Source of the DNA: Cuspidothrix sp046080565
GTDB taxonomy: Bacteria; Cyanobacteriota; Cyanobacteriia; Cyanobacteriales; Nostocaceae
DNA: 14,204 nt
Assembly: GCA_046080565.1 (NCBI GenBank)
Contig: JBJTUF010000061.1
Location: 1 to 14,204 of the forward strand
Direction: 5' to 3'
Below are positions 5,292 to 12,882 of this stretch, piece by piece. How positions within the stretch are numbered: position 1 is the first letter of the stretch; each line of letters starts with the position of its first letter. Made by a program: the position numbers and the translations under genes. The notes under the pieces were generated by a model, which was not told the origin of the DNA, made no database searches, and worked only from the letters and a program-made list of their open reading frames with translations.

Positions 5292-8200
5292 CTAAGCAGT
5301 GAAATACTTAGCTACAGAATGATAAGCAATAATAGCAGTCGTAGACTGTTCAGGATATAACTGTTCACTTTCATCCATGTACATTTTCATCCTATCAACT
5401 CCCAACAACTCTAACTGCTTATGCTGATCCTGAATATTCGGACAAGCAGGATAACCGAAACTATACCGAGAACCTTGATAACGCTGCGCCAACATATCCC
5501 GAATATTATCCGGTTCAGAATCACCAAAACCTAACTCCCGGCGGATTCTAGCGTGTGTATATTCTGCCAAAGCTTCCGCCACCTGTACCGCCATACCATG
5601 AAAGTACAGATAATCAGTGTATTGATTATCAGCAAATAACTTTTGTCCAAACTCCGTGGCCACTTCCCCCACAGTTACCGCTTGCATCGGGAAAACATCA
5701 ATAATTCCCGAATCTTTTGGTGCAAAGAAATCTGCAATACATAACCTATTAAAAGACTTCTGACGCGGAAACTCAAAACTTACTCTTACCTCTGGGTCTC
5801 TGCGGTTAGTTTCATAAATCAATAAACTATTATCCACAGACTGACAAGGAAAATACCCATAAATTACCTGCGGATGCAACAAATTCTCCTCAATAATCCG
5901 CGCTTTCCAATTTTCTAAAATCGGGTAAACCTTCTCACTTAAAAACCCTTGATATTCCTCCTTAGATTGTTCTTTCGGCTTCCTAAACTGCCATTGTCCA
6001 GCAATCAAAGCTTGCAAATCTAAATACCAGAATAATTCCTCTAAAGAAATATCATCAGGTTGTAAAAATTTCGTTCCCCAGAAAGGTGGTTGCGGACGTT
6101 CAATATCTATTGCTACAGCTTCTGAACGACGAGTATCTATTTCTTTCGGTTCAGCAGCTACCGTATCTTTAACAGTGTTATCTACTGTTGTATGATGACC
6201 ATTGGTTGATTCTTCAGATTCTCCTAATTCATCTAAAAATCCTTGCAAATCATCCCAATTACCCGTAGCTTTTGCTGGCATTAACTTATCCATAAAATGC
6301 AAATCAGAAAACGCATCTTTGCCATAAACAACCTTACCTTTATAAGTATTTTGGCAATCTTGATTAACAAATTTAGGAGTTAAAGCTGCACCACCTAAAA
6401 TTACCGGAACAGTAATTCCCTTTTCATTGAAAACCTGTAAATTTTCCTTCATAAAAGCGGTTGATTTTACTAACAAACCACTCATGGCGATACAGTCAGG
6501 TTTATGTTCTTCATAGGCTTGAATAATGGTTTCTACTGGTTGTTTAATCCCCAAATTAATCACCTTATAACCATTATTTGATAAGATGATATCAACCAAG
6601 TTTTTACCAATATCATGAACATCACCTTTAACAGTGGCAATCACAAAAATTCCCTTAGCATTATTACCAGATTCTGATTTTTCCATCAACGGTTCTAAAT
6701 AAGCAACCGCCGCTTTCATAGTTTCTGCTGATTGTAATACAAAAGGTAATTGCATTTGTCCAGAACCGAACAATTCACCGACAACTTTCATCCCATCCAA
6801 GAGAAAAGTATTGATAATTTCTAATGGTGGATATTGTTCTAAAGCTATAGTTAATTGTTTTTCTAAACCGATTCTTTCACCGTCAATAATATGACGTTTT
6901 AATCTTTCTTCAATTGGTAGACTTTCATCAACGCCTGTGTTGCGTTTGGTTTTAACTCCTGCAAAAATTGTTGTCAATTCCGCCAAAGGATCATAAACGC
7001 AAACATTACCATCAAATCTGCGTTCATCATAGATTAATTGCCGACAAACTTCCTGATGTTGAGGTTCAATTTTCGACAGGGGTAAAATTTTACTCGCACT
7101 AACAATAGCCCCATCCATACCGGCAGACATTGCCTCATGCAAGAACATTGAATTTAACACCATCCGAGCAGCGGGAGTTAAACCAAAGGATATATTAGAT
7201 ACACCTAACATAATATGAGATCCCGGCAGGTTTTCCCGAATGCGGCGAATTGATTCTATGGTAGCTTTTCCGTTGGCTCTATCTTCTTCTATCCCTGTAG
7301 AAATCGGTAACGCTAAGGTATCAAAAAATATTTCTGTAGGGCGTATACCATATTCTACAGCTTGTCGGTACGCACGTTGGGCAATTTCAAATTTTTTATC
7401 TGCTGTGCGTGCCATGCCATCTTCATCAATTGTACCAATAACTACGCCAGCACCGTATTTTTTAGCCAGTTCTAACACCTTTAAAAATCTGGGTTCGCCG
7501 TCTTCATAGTTGGTAGAATTCAGTAAACACTTACCTCCGGCGACTTTTAAACCCGCTTCCATTTTTTCCCATTCGGTGGAATCGAGCATTAAAGGCAAGG
7601 TGACATTATTAACAATACGAGAGACTAACTCGTGCATATCACGCACGCCGTCACGTCCCACATAGTCAACGTTGACATCTAGGATATGAGCGCCTTCTTT
7701 AACTTGGCTTCTGGACATGGAAACCAAACCATCCCAGTCTTCAGCGTTGAGTAAGTCTCGGCATTTTTTAGAACCACTGGCGTTTAGACGTTCACCGACA
7801 ATTAAGAACGAATTATCTTGATCATAGCTTTGAGTAGTATAAATTGATGCGGCTGCCGGTTCTAAACTGGGTTGTCTAACTTTGGGTTTTAAGTCTTTGG
7901 CAATTTCCGCTAACTGTTGAATGTGCGCTGGTCGTGTCCCACAGCAACCCCCAATCACTTGGACACCCAAATCTTCAACAAAGTGCATTAATGCCATACG
8001 TAATTCCATTGGTGTCAGTCTGTAATGAGCTTGACCACCAACGTTTTCCGGTAGTCCAGCATTGGGAATACAGGAAACTACGAAGGGCGAATGTTCTGAT
8101 AAATACTTGATATGTGGTTTCATCAAATCTGGCCCAGTGGCGCAATTTAAACCAAGAATATCAATAGAGTATGGTTCTAAAATTGTTAGAACGGCTGCAA

Positions 8201-8825
8201 TTTCCGTACCTACTAACATTGTCCCCATGCTTTCCATTGTGACGGACACCATTAATGGTCTTCTTTCGCCTATTTTAATAAATGCTTCTTCAATTCCATT
8301 CAGTGCAGCTTTAATTTGTAGTACGTCTTGACAAGTTTCTATTAGAAACAAGTCCACACCACCATCAAATAAAGCTTCTGCTTGTTCTGCAAAAGCAGCT
8401 TTCATGGTGTCAAAATCAATGTGTCCCAAGGTGGGGAGTTTGGTGGTTGGACCAATAGAACCTGCGACAAAGCGGGGTTTTTCTGGTGTGGAAAATTCTG
8501 CCGCGACACTTTTAGCTAATTCTGCCGCTTTTTTACTGAGATAATAGGCTTGGTCTGCGAGGTCATATTCTGCTAAAACTATGGATGTACCTCCGAAAGT
8601 ATCCGTTTCTATTACATCTGCACCCGCAGCGAGGAAGTCACGGTGAACTTGAGCGACTGCTTCGGGCTTTGTGTGTACTAAGTATTCATTACAACCTTCA
8701 TATTCTGCACCGCCGAAGTCTTCTGCCGTCAGATTTTGAGTTTGCAGGTTAGTTCCCATCGCACCATCAAAGACTATAACGGGAAGTTCTGGACTATGGA
8801 GACGTTCTAGGAAAGAATGTGTCAT
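5292..8825 (-). CDS. metH: Cobalamin-dependent methionine synthase
   Basis: Transfers the methyl group of 5-methyltetrahydrofolate to homocysteine through cobalamin, giving methionine. The 1177-residue protein is close to the family's usual size of about 1200. The homocysteine domain (about 1-315) holds zinc ligands Cys228 in NCATG and Cys294/Cys295 in GGCCGT. The pterin domain (about 335-600) starts at IVGERLNASGSKK. The B12 cap and binding domains (about 635-860) contain the cobalt-ligand motif DVHDIGKN with His737. After a low-complexity linker (865-910) comes the SAM-dependent reactivation domain (about 915-1175), with RYSFGYPACPN (1120-1130). All modules are present and uninterrupted. 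ATG at 8825 fits the family N-terminus but has no clear Shine-Dalgarno. No B12 or SAM riboswitch was recognised upstream. The gene is transcribed alone. Confidence 0.97.
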   Translation of the reverse strand: MTHSFLERLHSPELPVIVFDGAMGTNLQTQNLTAEDFGGAEYEGCNEYLVHTKPEAVAQVHRDFLAAGADVIETDTFGGTSIVLAEYDLADQAYYLSKKAAELAKSVAAEFSTPEKPRFVAGSIGPTTKLPTLGHIDFDTMKAAFAEQAEALFDGGVDLFLIETCQDVLQIKAALNGIEEAFIKIGERRPLMVSVTMESMGTMLVGTEIAAVLTILEPYSIDILGLNCATGPDLMKPHIKYLSEHSPFVVSCIPNAGLPENVGGQAHYRLTPMELRMALMHFVEDLGVQVIGGCCGTRPAHIQQLAEIAKDLKPKVRQPSLEPAAASIYTTQSYDQDNSFLIVGERLNASGSKKCRDLLNAEDWDGLVSMSRSQVKEGAHILDVNVDYVGRDGVRDMHELVSRIVNNVTLPLMLDSTEWEKMEAGLKVAGGKCLLNSTNYEDGEPRFLKVLELAKKYGAGVVIGTIDEDGMARTADKKFEIAQRAYRQAVEYGIRPTEIFFDTLALPISTGIEEDRANGKATIESIRRIRENLPGSHIMLGVSNISFGLTPAARMVLNSMFLHEAMSAGMDGAIVSASKILPLSKIEPQHQEVCRQLIYDERRFDGNVCVYDPLAELTTIFAGVKTKRNTGVDESLPIEERLKRHIIDGERIGLEKQLTIALEQYPPLEIINTFLLDGMKVVGELFGSGQMQLPFVLQSAETMKAAVAYLEPLMEKSESGNNAKGIFVIATVKGDVHDIGKNLVDIILSNNGYKVINLGIKQPVETIIQAYEEHKPDCIAMSGLLVKSTAFMKENLQVFNEKGITVPVILGGAALTPKFVNQDCQNTYKGKVVYGKDAFSDLHFMDKLMPAKATGNWDDLQGFLDELGESEESTNGHHTTVDNTVKDTVAAEPKEIDTRRSEAVAIDIERPQPPFWGTKFLQPDDISLEELFWYLDLQALIAGQWQFRKPKEQSKEEYQGFLSEKVYPILENWKARIIEENLLHPQVIYGYFPCQSVDNSLLIYETNRRDPEVRVSFEFPRQKSFNRLCIADFFAPKDSGIIDVFPMQAVTVGEVATEFGQKLFADNQYTDYLYFHGMAVQVAEALAEYTHARIRRELGFGDSEPDNIRDMLAQRYQGSRYSFGYPACPNIQDQHKQLELLGVDRMKMYMDESEQLYPEQSTTAIIAYHSVAKYFTA

Positions 8826-8956
8826 ATTTGGGAAAAAATTGCGTGGACTTGGAATTGTTTTACCTTTATGTTTAAGTTATTTTGCCATCCAAATGTTAGA
8901 ATTTTACACTGTATTTGATATTGTGTGTGTGATATCGTTTATGAGAATTAACTTAA
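8826..8956. other. metH upstream region with TG-tract inverted repeat
   Basis: The segment holds GATAT (8917-8921) and ATATC (8932-8936) flanking a TG dinucleotide run. A TAAAAT box lies on the minus strand at 8906-8901, but without a convincing -35. No riboswitch is recognised. Promoter assignment is uncertain. Confidence 0.35.
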
Positions 8957-9040
8957 ATAGGAGTAATAACAGATAAAGCCTGGAATGAATCTGGTTATGA
9001 AGGTGTTAATCTAGCAAAACAAAAGCTAGGTGCTTATTAA
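8957..9040 (+). pseudogene. Fragment of a BMP-family ABC substrate-binding protein
   Basis: A short open stretch reads GVITDKAWNESGYEGVNLAK and ends QKLGAY before TAA at 9038. The pattern D-K-x-W-N-x-x-G-Y-E-G-x-x-x-A-x-x-x-L-G-A is typical of the first segment of BMP/Med lipoproteins, the binding proteins of nucleoside-type ABC transporters. There is no start, no signal peptide and no remaining C-terminal domain, so this is a relic. A matching ATPase remnant lies downstream on the same strand. Homology is judged from the motif only. Confidence 0.5.
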
Positions 9041-9080
9041 GACAAAATCAAACATAACTGAACGCAGATAAATAGAATAA

Positions 9081-9122
9081 ACATCCTGAAAATCCTCAAA
9101 TACTAGACATTCTGATTCAGAT
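9081..9122. repeat. Degenerate dispersed repeat
   Basis: A run of ATCCTGAAAATCCT-like words ending in TTCTGATTCAGA, a pattern seen in intergenic spacers of filamentous cyanobacteria. No exact second copy was found in this window. Confidence 0.3.
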
Positions 9123-9166
9123 AATATTTAAAAAATGATACAATATTAATAATCCACAAACCTGAA

Positions 9167-9308
9167 ATGAAGATGGTTCAAATCCATATCAAATCCCTAA
9201 ATATTGACGAATTTCTCAAATTGGCACAAACAAAACCAGCAAGTGAATTTATTAACGGTCAAATAATTAAAAAAACCATGCCTCAAGGAAAACATAGCGC
9301 AATTAAAA
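9167..9308 (+). pseudogene. 5' fragment of an Uma2-family gene
   Basis: From ATG 9167 (or 9173) the frame reads KSLNIDEFLKLAQTKPASEF, then INGQIIKKTMPQGKHSAIK. This is the standard beginning of cyanobacterial Uma2 (DUF820, PD-(D/E)XK-like) proteins. The similarity stops after about 47 codons. The frame then runs out of phase into the ABC-ATPase relic and ends at 9358, giving a meaningless tail (GTRGRYFVYFH). The catalytic part of the Uma2 fold is absent, so no function is expected. Confidence 0.65.
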
Positions 9309-9508
9309 TTATTAGTAGCAAGGGAACGAGGGGCAGGTATTTTGTATATTTCCACTGAGTTAGAGGAAGTTATGGCGATTAGCGATCGCATTGTGGTAAT
9401 GTATAAAGGTGAGTTTATGGATATTTTAGATGCACAAATCAAACCGCAACTATTGAGTAGATTGGTTTGTTGATGGGTGGAGGAAGAACTTATAACCCTA
9501 AACAATAG
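9300..9508 (+). pseudogene. 3' fragment of an ABC transporter ATPase (BMP/sugar type)
   Basis: From about 9300 the frame reads LLVARERGAGILYISTELEE, then VMAISDRIVVMYKGEFMDIL. This is the segment after Walker B, including the D-loop-to-H-loop region of nucleoside/simple-sugar ABC ATPases, although the switch position shows Glu in STELEE. At 9437-9445 the frame shifts: an extra five bases (ATCAA) seem to be inserted after DAQ. The original ending continues in the next frame as TATIE, a TAG at 9458, then IGLLMGGGRTYNPKQ to TAG at 9506. The 5' part with Walker A, signature and Walker B is gone. It is clearly decayed. Confidence 0.7.
9382..9389. repeat. HIP1 palindrome
   Basis: Perfect GCGATCGC inside the ABC-ATPase relic, at the S-D-R-I codons. 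Confidence 0.9.
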
Positions 9509-9516
9509 CGAGTAGT

Positions 9517-9822
9517 TTATTCAATTAATAACATTGTTTTATCAGATAATCTAGCTACTGGGTTTTCTGGAAAGCGTTTTTGATCAAGAGAACGAATTTG
9601 AAAACACAAAAATACAGTTTCTAAATTTAAACCACTTTCCCCAGGAGAAATTCTTACATTTGTGGGATAATCATGAGGTATATTAGCGCCTTTCGTACCA
9701 ACAATTACAGTGACAACTAGAGGAAGATTATTAATTACATCAATGGAAAGTACAAGTACCGGAAGTTCTCCAGCTTTTTCTCTACCTTGAACATCGCATA
9801 TTTAGCCTATACTTCCCCACCG
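9517..9822 (-). pseudogene. PemK/MazF-family toxin remnant
   Basis: The minus strand encodes about 100 residues that follow the PemK/MazF layout: RWGSIG, a TAA stop at 9804-9802, then ICDVQGREKAGELPVLVLS, then VVTVIVGTKGAN, RISPGESGLNLETVFLC, QIRSLDQKRF and a C-terminal helix ending at TAA 9517. GREKAG-PVLVLS and the DIRS-like QIRSLDQKRF are family hallmarks. The expected VW-x-x-D-L-x-P block is replaced by SIG-stop-ICDV, so the gene is interrupted and probably inactive. A shorter product without the first strand is possible but has no good start codon. Confidence 0.6.
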
Positions 9823-9947
9823 CAGAGTTGCAAAGTAGCTGAGTCAGCAATCTCAGATCAAATAGCCACAACTTTCTTAACAATTACCTCCTGAGAAGAA
9901 GCTAAGGAAACTTTTGCCAACTGAGGAGGAAGGAGACGGACAAGGTA
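9807..9947 (-). other. Unidentified minus-strand coding-like relic upstream of the toxin remnant
   Basis: A 47-codon frame bounded by stops reads LLPPQLAKVSLASSQEVIVK, with one internal TGA before SEIADSATLQL. It overlaps the first codons of the toxin remnant, where an antitoxin 3' end would be expected, but no antitoxin family is recognised. It may be chance or a decayed partner. Confidence 0.25.
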
Positions 9948-10023
9948 CTAGGGTGTAGGGATACAAATGTGAATGTCAGATATGAATCAAACTAACCAAT
10001 AACTGGCAAATTAGTTTACACTG

Positions 10024-10029
10024 TATAAA
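10024..10029 (+). promoter_or_regulatory. Candidate -10 box for the PTPS gene
   Basis: TATAAA within ACACTGTATAAAGTG lies 42 nt upstream of the ATG. No good -35 is seen at 16-18 bp. Confidence 0.3.
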
Positions 10030-10071
10030 GTGAAAGATTAAGAAATATTAACTTCTGCTCCCAGGGTACTC

Positions 10072-10944
10072 ATGCAATGTATCGTAAATCGCCGCGCTCA
10101 GTTTTCAGCCAGTCATCGGTATTGGTTACCAGAACTGAGTGAAACCGAGAACTTAGAAAAATTTGGACTTTGCTCTAAATTTCCGGGACACGGACACAAC
10201 TATGTCTTATTTATCTCCTTAGTTGGAGAACTAGATGAATATGGGATGGTTCTTAACCTGTCTGATGTGAAACACGTCATTAAGCGGGAAGTAACCGGTC
10301 AACTAGATTTTTCCTATCTCAATGATGTGTGGGCAGAATTTGGGCAAACTCTTCCAACTACAGAAAATATAGCGCGGGTGATTTGGCAACGTCTATCACC
10401 CCATTTACCTTTGGTTCGCGTACAGTTATTTGAACATCCTCAACTTTGGGCAGATTATATGGGTAACGGAATGGAAGCGTATTTTAGTGTTAGCACTCAC
10501 TTTAGCGCGGCTCACAGATTGGCGCATCCTGATTTAAGTGTGGCAGAAAATACAGAAATTTACGGTAAATGCGCTCGCGTCAATGGTCATGGACACAACT
10601 ATCATTTAGAAGTCACTGCCAAAGGGGAAATTGACCCCCGCACAGGGATGATTATTGATTTAGGGGCTTTAAATCAGGTAATTACTGATTACATCGTTGA
10701 GCCATTTGATCACACTTTTTTAAATAAAGATATTCCCTTCTTTAGTAAAGTTGTGCCAACTGCGGAAAATATTGCTCTTTATATTAGTAATACTTTGCGA
10801 TCGCCTATTCAAGAATTAGGAGCAAAACTTTACAAAGTCAAACTCATTGAAAGCCCCAATAACTCCTGTGAAATCTACGCTGCTGACTCAGAAACAACTG
10901 CTGTTAATGCAACCGTAAGTCAACCTGTATTGGCAAGAGTTTAA
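10072..10944 (+). CDS. Tandem two-domain 6-pyruvoyl/6-carboxy-tetrahydropterin synthase family protein
   Basis: 290 residues made of two PTPS/QueD-type T-fold domains (about 1-130 and 134-268), twice the usual length. Domain 2 looks complete: zinc ligands His148 (FSAAHRL), His173 and His175 (NGHGHNY), catalytic Cys167, Asp213-His214 (FDHTFLN) and Glu260 (LIESP). Domain 1 keeps zinc ligands His15, His40 and His42, Cys34 and Glu121, but its catalytic His is replaced by Phe80 (LDFSYLN), so it is probably a degenerate or structural half. The family converts dihydroneopterin triphosphate to 6-pyruvoyl- or 6-carboxy-tetrahydropterin, feeding pterin or 7-deazaguanine synthesis. Which applies here cannot be told, because no pathway neighbour is present. 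The ATG start gives the complete first strand. A shared hairpin separates it from the convergent Uma2 gene. Confidence 0.88.
   Translation: MQCIVNRRAQFSASHRYWLPELSETENLEKFGLCSKFPGHGHNYVLFISLVGELDEYGMVLNLSDVKHVIKREVTGQLDFSYLNDVWAEFGQTLPTTENIARVIWQRLSPHLPLVRVQLFEHPQLWADYMGNGMEAYFSVSTHFSAAHRLAHPDLSVAENTEIYGKCARVNGHGHNYHLEVTAKGEIDPRTGMIIDLGALNQVITDYIVEPFDHTFLNKDIPFFSKVVPTAENIALYISNTLRSPIQELGAKLYKVKLIESPNNSCEIYAADSETTAVNATVSQPVLARV
10797..10804. repeat. HIP1 palindrome
   Basis: Perfect GCGATCGC inside the second PTPS domain. Confidence 0.9.
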
Positions 10945-10950
10945 AATCCT

Positions 10951-10985
10951 TAAATCCCCAATTTTTCCAAAAAATCGGGGATTTA
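10951..10985. terminator. Hairpin shared by convergent PTPS and Uma2 genes
   Basis: TAAATCCCC (10951-10959) and GGGGATTTA (10977-10985) form a 9-bp stem, with further A/T pairing inside (AATTTTT with AAAAAAT). It lies 7 nt after the PTPS stop and 5 nt after the Uma2 stop, so it can serve as a terminator in both directions. No long T-run follows on either strand. Confidence 0.65.
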
Positions 10986-10989
10986 TACC

Positions 10990-11550
10990 TTAAAAAAGTT
11001 GACGTACTAAACATTTGAATCCTGGTAATAAAGGACTAATTAATTCATCTTCACTAAATAAAGTAGCTACTAACTTCAAAACAGCTTGTTGACGACGATA
11101 AACTTCAAGCTTTTTAGCCTTAAAATCACAAATCCAATATTCTTGAACTCCCTGGTTTGAATACAATTTTAGTTTAGATTCTCGATCTCGCTTTTCATTC
11201 TTTTCTCCTGAAGATAACACCTCAACCACTAATTCTGGTGCGCCGGTTAAGTGTCCACTTTCATCTAACAACCGTGATAGACATTCATGACTAGCCCAAA
11301 CAACATCAGGAATCACATTATCAGCATCCGAGAAAATAATTCCTGGTGCAATAGCAACCTTCCCCAAGCCAGTTTCATCTGACCAATTACCGACAACTCT
11401 AGCTATATTGGCACAGCTAAATTGATGATTCCAATGTGGTGATTTTGTCACAAATAATTCTCCATCAATAATTTCATAACGATTTCTGTTATCACCTGTA
11501 AATAACTCTAAATCAGCAGTTGTCCAACGGACTGAAGCTACTTGCATCAT
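10990..11550 (-). CDS. Uma2 family endonuclease-like protein (DUF820)
   Basis: 186 residues, the usual size for this family, which is greatly expanded in cyanobacteria and has a PD-(D/E)XK nuclease-like fold. Visible landmarks are RYEIIDGELFVTKSPHWNHQ near the N-terminus, the acidic motif IPDVVW (Asp82), APELVVEVLS (Glu110) with Lys126/Lys128 downstream as candidate active-site lysines, and LYSNQGVQEYWICD. The active-site layout looks intact. The biological role of Uma2 proteins is not established. Two ATGs are adjacent: GGAGGAG lies 3 nt before the first and 6 nt before the second (11547), so translation may start at Met2. The gene is 87 nt downstream of the methyltransferase stop on the same strand, with a palindrome between them. 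Confidence 0.88.
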   Translation of the reverse strand: MMQVASVRWTTADLELFTGDNRNRYEIIDGELFVTKSPHWNHQFSCANIARVVGNWSDETGLGKVAIAPGIIFSDADNVIPDVVWASHECLSRLLDESGHLTGAPELVVEVLSSGEKNEKRDRESKLKLYSNQGVQEYWICDFKAKKLEVYRRQQAVLKLVATLFSEDELISPLLPGFKCLVRQLF

Positions 11551-11594
11551 AATCTCCTCCTATTTTCATCTTTGAAAAAATACTAATAATTTTA

Positions 11595-11622
11595 GTAGAG
11601 ACGTTCCATGAAACGTCTCTGC
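11595..11622. repeat. Cyanobacterial AGAGACGTT palindrome
   Basis: AGAGACGTT (11597-11605) pairs with AACGTCTCT (11612-11620) around a 6-nt loop; the arms extend by a G-U and a G-C pair. It resembles a widely dispersed palindrome of Nostocales genomes. On the minus strand a T-rich stretch follows at some distance, so it may also help end the methyltransferase transcript. Confidence 0.65.
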
Positions 11623-11637
11623 ATTAAATCTAATTAG

Positions 11638-12558
11638 TTAGCCATTCACCTGAGCAATAATAGTTCGATGACGGGGACTGTTGCTAGTAATAGTAGGAGT
11701 TTGGAAACCAGCCCCAACTAAGGCTTTTTCAATATCCAAACTGAAATATTCATCTAAATAAGGTTCGGTGCTTTTAAGCAACGTCAAAATATAAGTTGGC
11801 ATTTTTTTGTAAATTTCTGATTTTGGATTCATGTCCATAATTGCTAAATGTCCACCGGGACGCAAAATACGTCTAGCTTCCGCAAAAATTCTGTGAGTTG
11901 CAGACTGGGGTAACTCATGACACATTAGAAAAATCGAAACCAAATCAAAGGAAGCATCGGCAATACCTGTAGACTCTGCTTGACTATGCACCCAGTTAAT
12001 ATTAGCTTGGCGTTCTTGAGTACGATAGTTAGCTACAGCTAGGAAATAGGGAGATAAATCTAAACCAGTAACTTTTGCTTGGGGATAAACTGCTTGTAAA
12101 GCAAAGGTACTTAACCCCACAGCACAACCTAAATCTAATATATCTTGAGGTGCAGGGGAAATTTGCCCAGTCAGAATATCATGGTAACTTTGACGCAGTT
12201 TAGCATCTCCTTGCGCTCCAGCTTCAGTCCAAATACTGGCATGGACAGTACGAGCAGCTACTTCTAACTCAAAGGCCGCTTGCCAACTTAAATCTCCACC
12301 CTCATAAGCATGAAATGAGCGGCAATAGTATTCTGGATAATTGATTTGGGGATTCTCTACTTTAGCCCAATCATTGCTCCAATCACGCTCTTGTAATCGT
12401 TCAACTTCCTCCATCCAGAGAACTCCTATTTTCTGGGCGCGTTTTATCATCATGTCCCGTGCTTGATGTTTGGCAAAATCAGATAAGGGTTTAATTGCCA
12501 AAATACCATTGATCAAACGAGAAGCTAAATCAGGAGCAGTGTTGATAGCGGTAGTCAT
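11638..12558 (-). CDS. Class I SAM-dependent methyltransferase, substrate unknown
   Basis: 306 residues: an N-terminal region of about 135 residues with a conserved-looking YCRSFHAYEGGDLSWQAAFE (78-97), then a Rossmann methyltransferase domain. Motif I is ILDLGCAVGLS (140-150), the acidic ribose-binding residue is Asp167 (TGLDLSP), the motif II/III region is DLVSIFLMCHELP (205-217), and RILRPGGHLAIMD (230-242) is the typical post-motif strand. The layout matches UbiE/COQ5-like small-molecule methyltransferases with an added N-terminal domain, but the substrate cannot be told from sequence. ATG at 12558 has no strong Shine-Dalgarno. The upstream region is filled with tandem repeats and MITE copy B, so its promoter must lie among them. 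Confidence 0.85.
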   Translation of the reverse strand: MTTAINTAPDLASRLINGILAIKPLSDFAKHQARDMMIKRAQKIGVLWMEEVERLQERDWSNDWAKVENPQINYPEYYCRSFHAYEGGDLSWQAAFELEVAARTVHASIWTEAGAQGDAKLRQSYHDILTGQISPAPQDILDLGCAVGLSTFALQAVYPQAKVTGLDLSPYFLAVANYRTQERQANINWVHSQAESTGIADASFDLVSIFLMCHELPQSATHRIFAEARRILRPGGHLAIMDMNPKSEIYKKMPTYILTLLKSTEPYLDEYFSLDIEKALVGAGFQTPTITSNSPRHRTIIAQVNG

Positions 12559-12592
12559 AGATTAATCTTTGTCTGTGAGACTCTGTTTAACT

Positions 12593-12652
12593 TATAGCAG
12601 AAGGTAGGAGGCAGAAGTAAGAAAGCAGGAGGCAGGAGGCAGGAGGCAGGAA
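12593..12652. repeat. GCAGGAG heptanucleotide array with a TATAGC element end
   Basis: Four tandem 7-bp units (three GCAGGAG, then GCAGGAA) lie at 12625-12652. They are preceded by TATAGCAGAAGG (12593-12604), identical to one terminus of the small MITE at 13646. Short tandem heptanucleotides are known from heterocystous cyanobacteria. The array sits 35-94 bp upstream of the methyltransferase start. Confidence 0.75.
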
Positions 12653-12707
12653 GACAATGTAGGGGCAAAGCATTCCGAGTCATAACTGTTATGTAAAAAC
12701 TGATAAT

Positions 12708-12880
12708 TAGGGTTTGCTGAAAAAACCGAAAACCCAAATATATCAAAGGTTTAAGGCTAATAAACAGGAAAGTAGGTGCAAGACTTTTCAAGGGTATACC
12801 TGAAAAAGCCTACATTTTAGGTCGGATAAATCCAAAAATTTGGGGATGACAGATAGCCCAAACTCTTGCCTATTGCCTAC
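12708..12880. mobile_element. MITE-like element, copy B (right end lost)
   Basis: Starts with TAGGGTTTGCTGAAAAA, as copies A and C do, and matches copy A closely through the shared word CCAAAAATTTGGGGATGACA and on to CTCTTGCC. It ends near GCCTAC without the inverted right terminus, three bases before the stop codon of the crp-family gene. It has an uninterrupted AAATATATCAAAGG where copy C carries the nested insert. A minus-strand ORF across it (about 12555-12791) is an artefact of the repeat. Confidence 0.75.
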
Positions 12881-12882
12881 AG

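Noticed and set aside
7240..8331. Two 89-codon plus-strand ORFs inside metH
   Set aside because: Antisense shadows of conserved metH segments.
8826..8956. A B12 or SAM riboswitch upstream of metH
   Set aside because: The roughly 130 nt before the start lack a B12-box-like or SAM-box core, and the space is short for a cobalamin aptamer.
9197..9505. A 102-codon minus-strand ORF across the pseudogene region
   Set aside because: It lies antisense to readable Uma2 and ABC-ATPase remnants on the plus strand and has no recognisable domain.
12593..12652. CRISPR array
   Set aside because: The repeated units are contiguous 7-mers without spacers.
12555..12791. A 78-codon minus-strand ORF upstream of the methyltransferase
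   Set aside because: It reads through the heptanucleotide array and MITE copy B. Its composition (PASCLLPPAFLLLPPTF and FRFFQQTL) is repeat-derived, and the same FRFFQQTL appears in the false extension of the crp-family gene.
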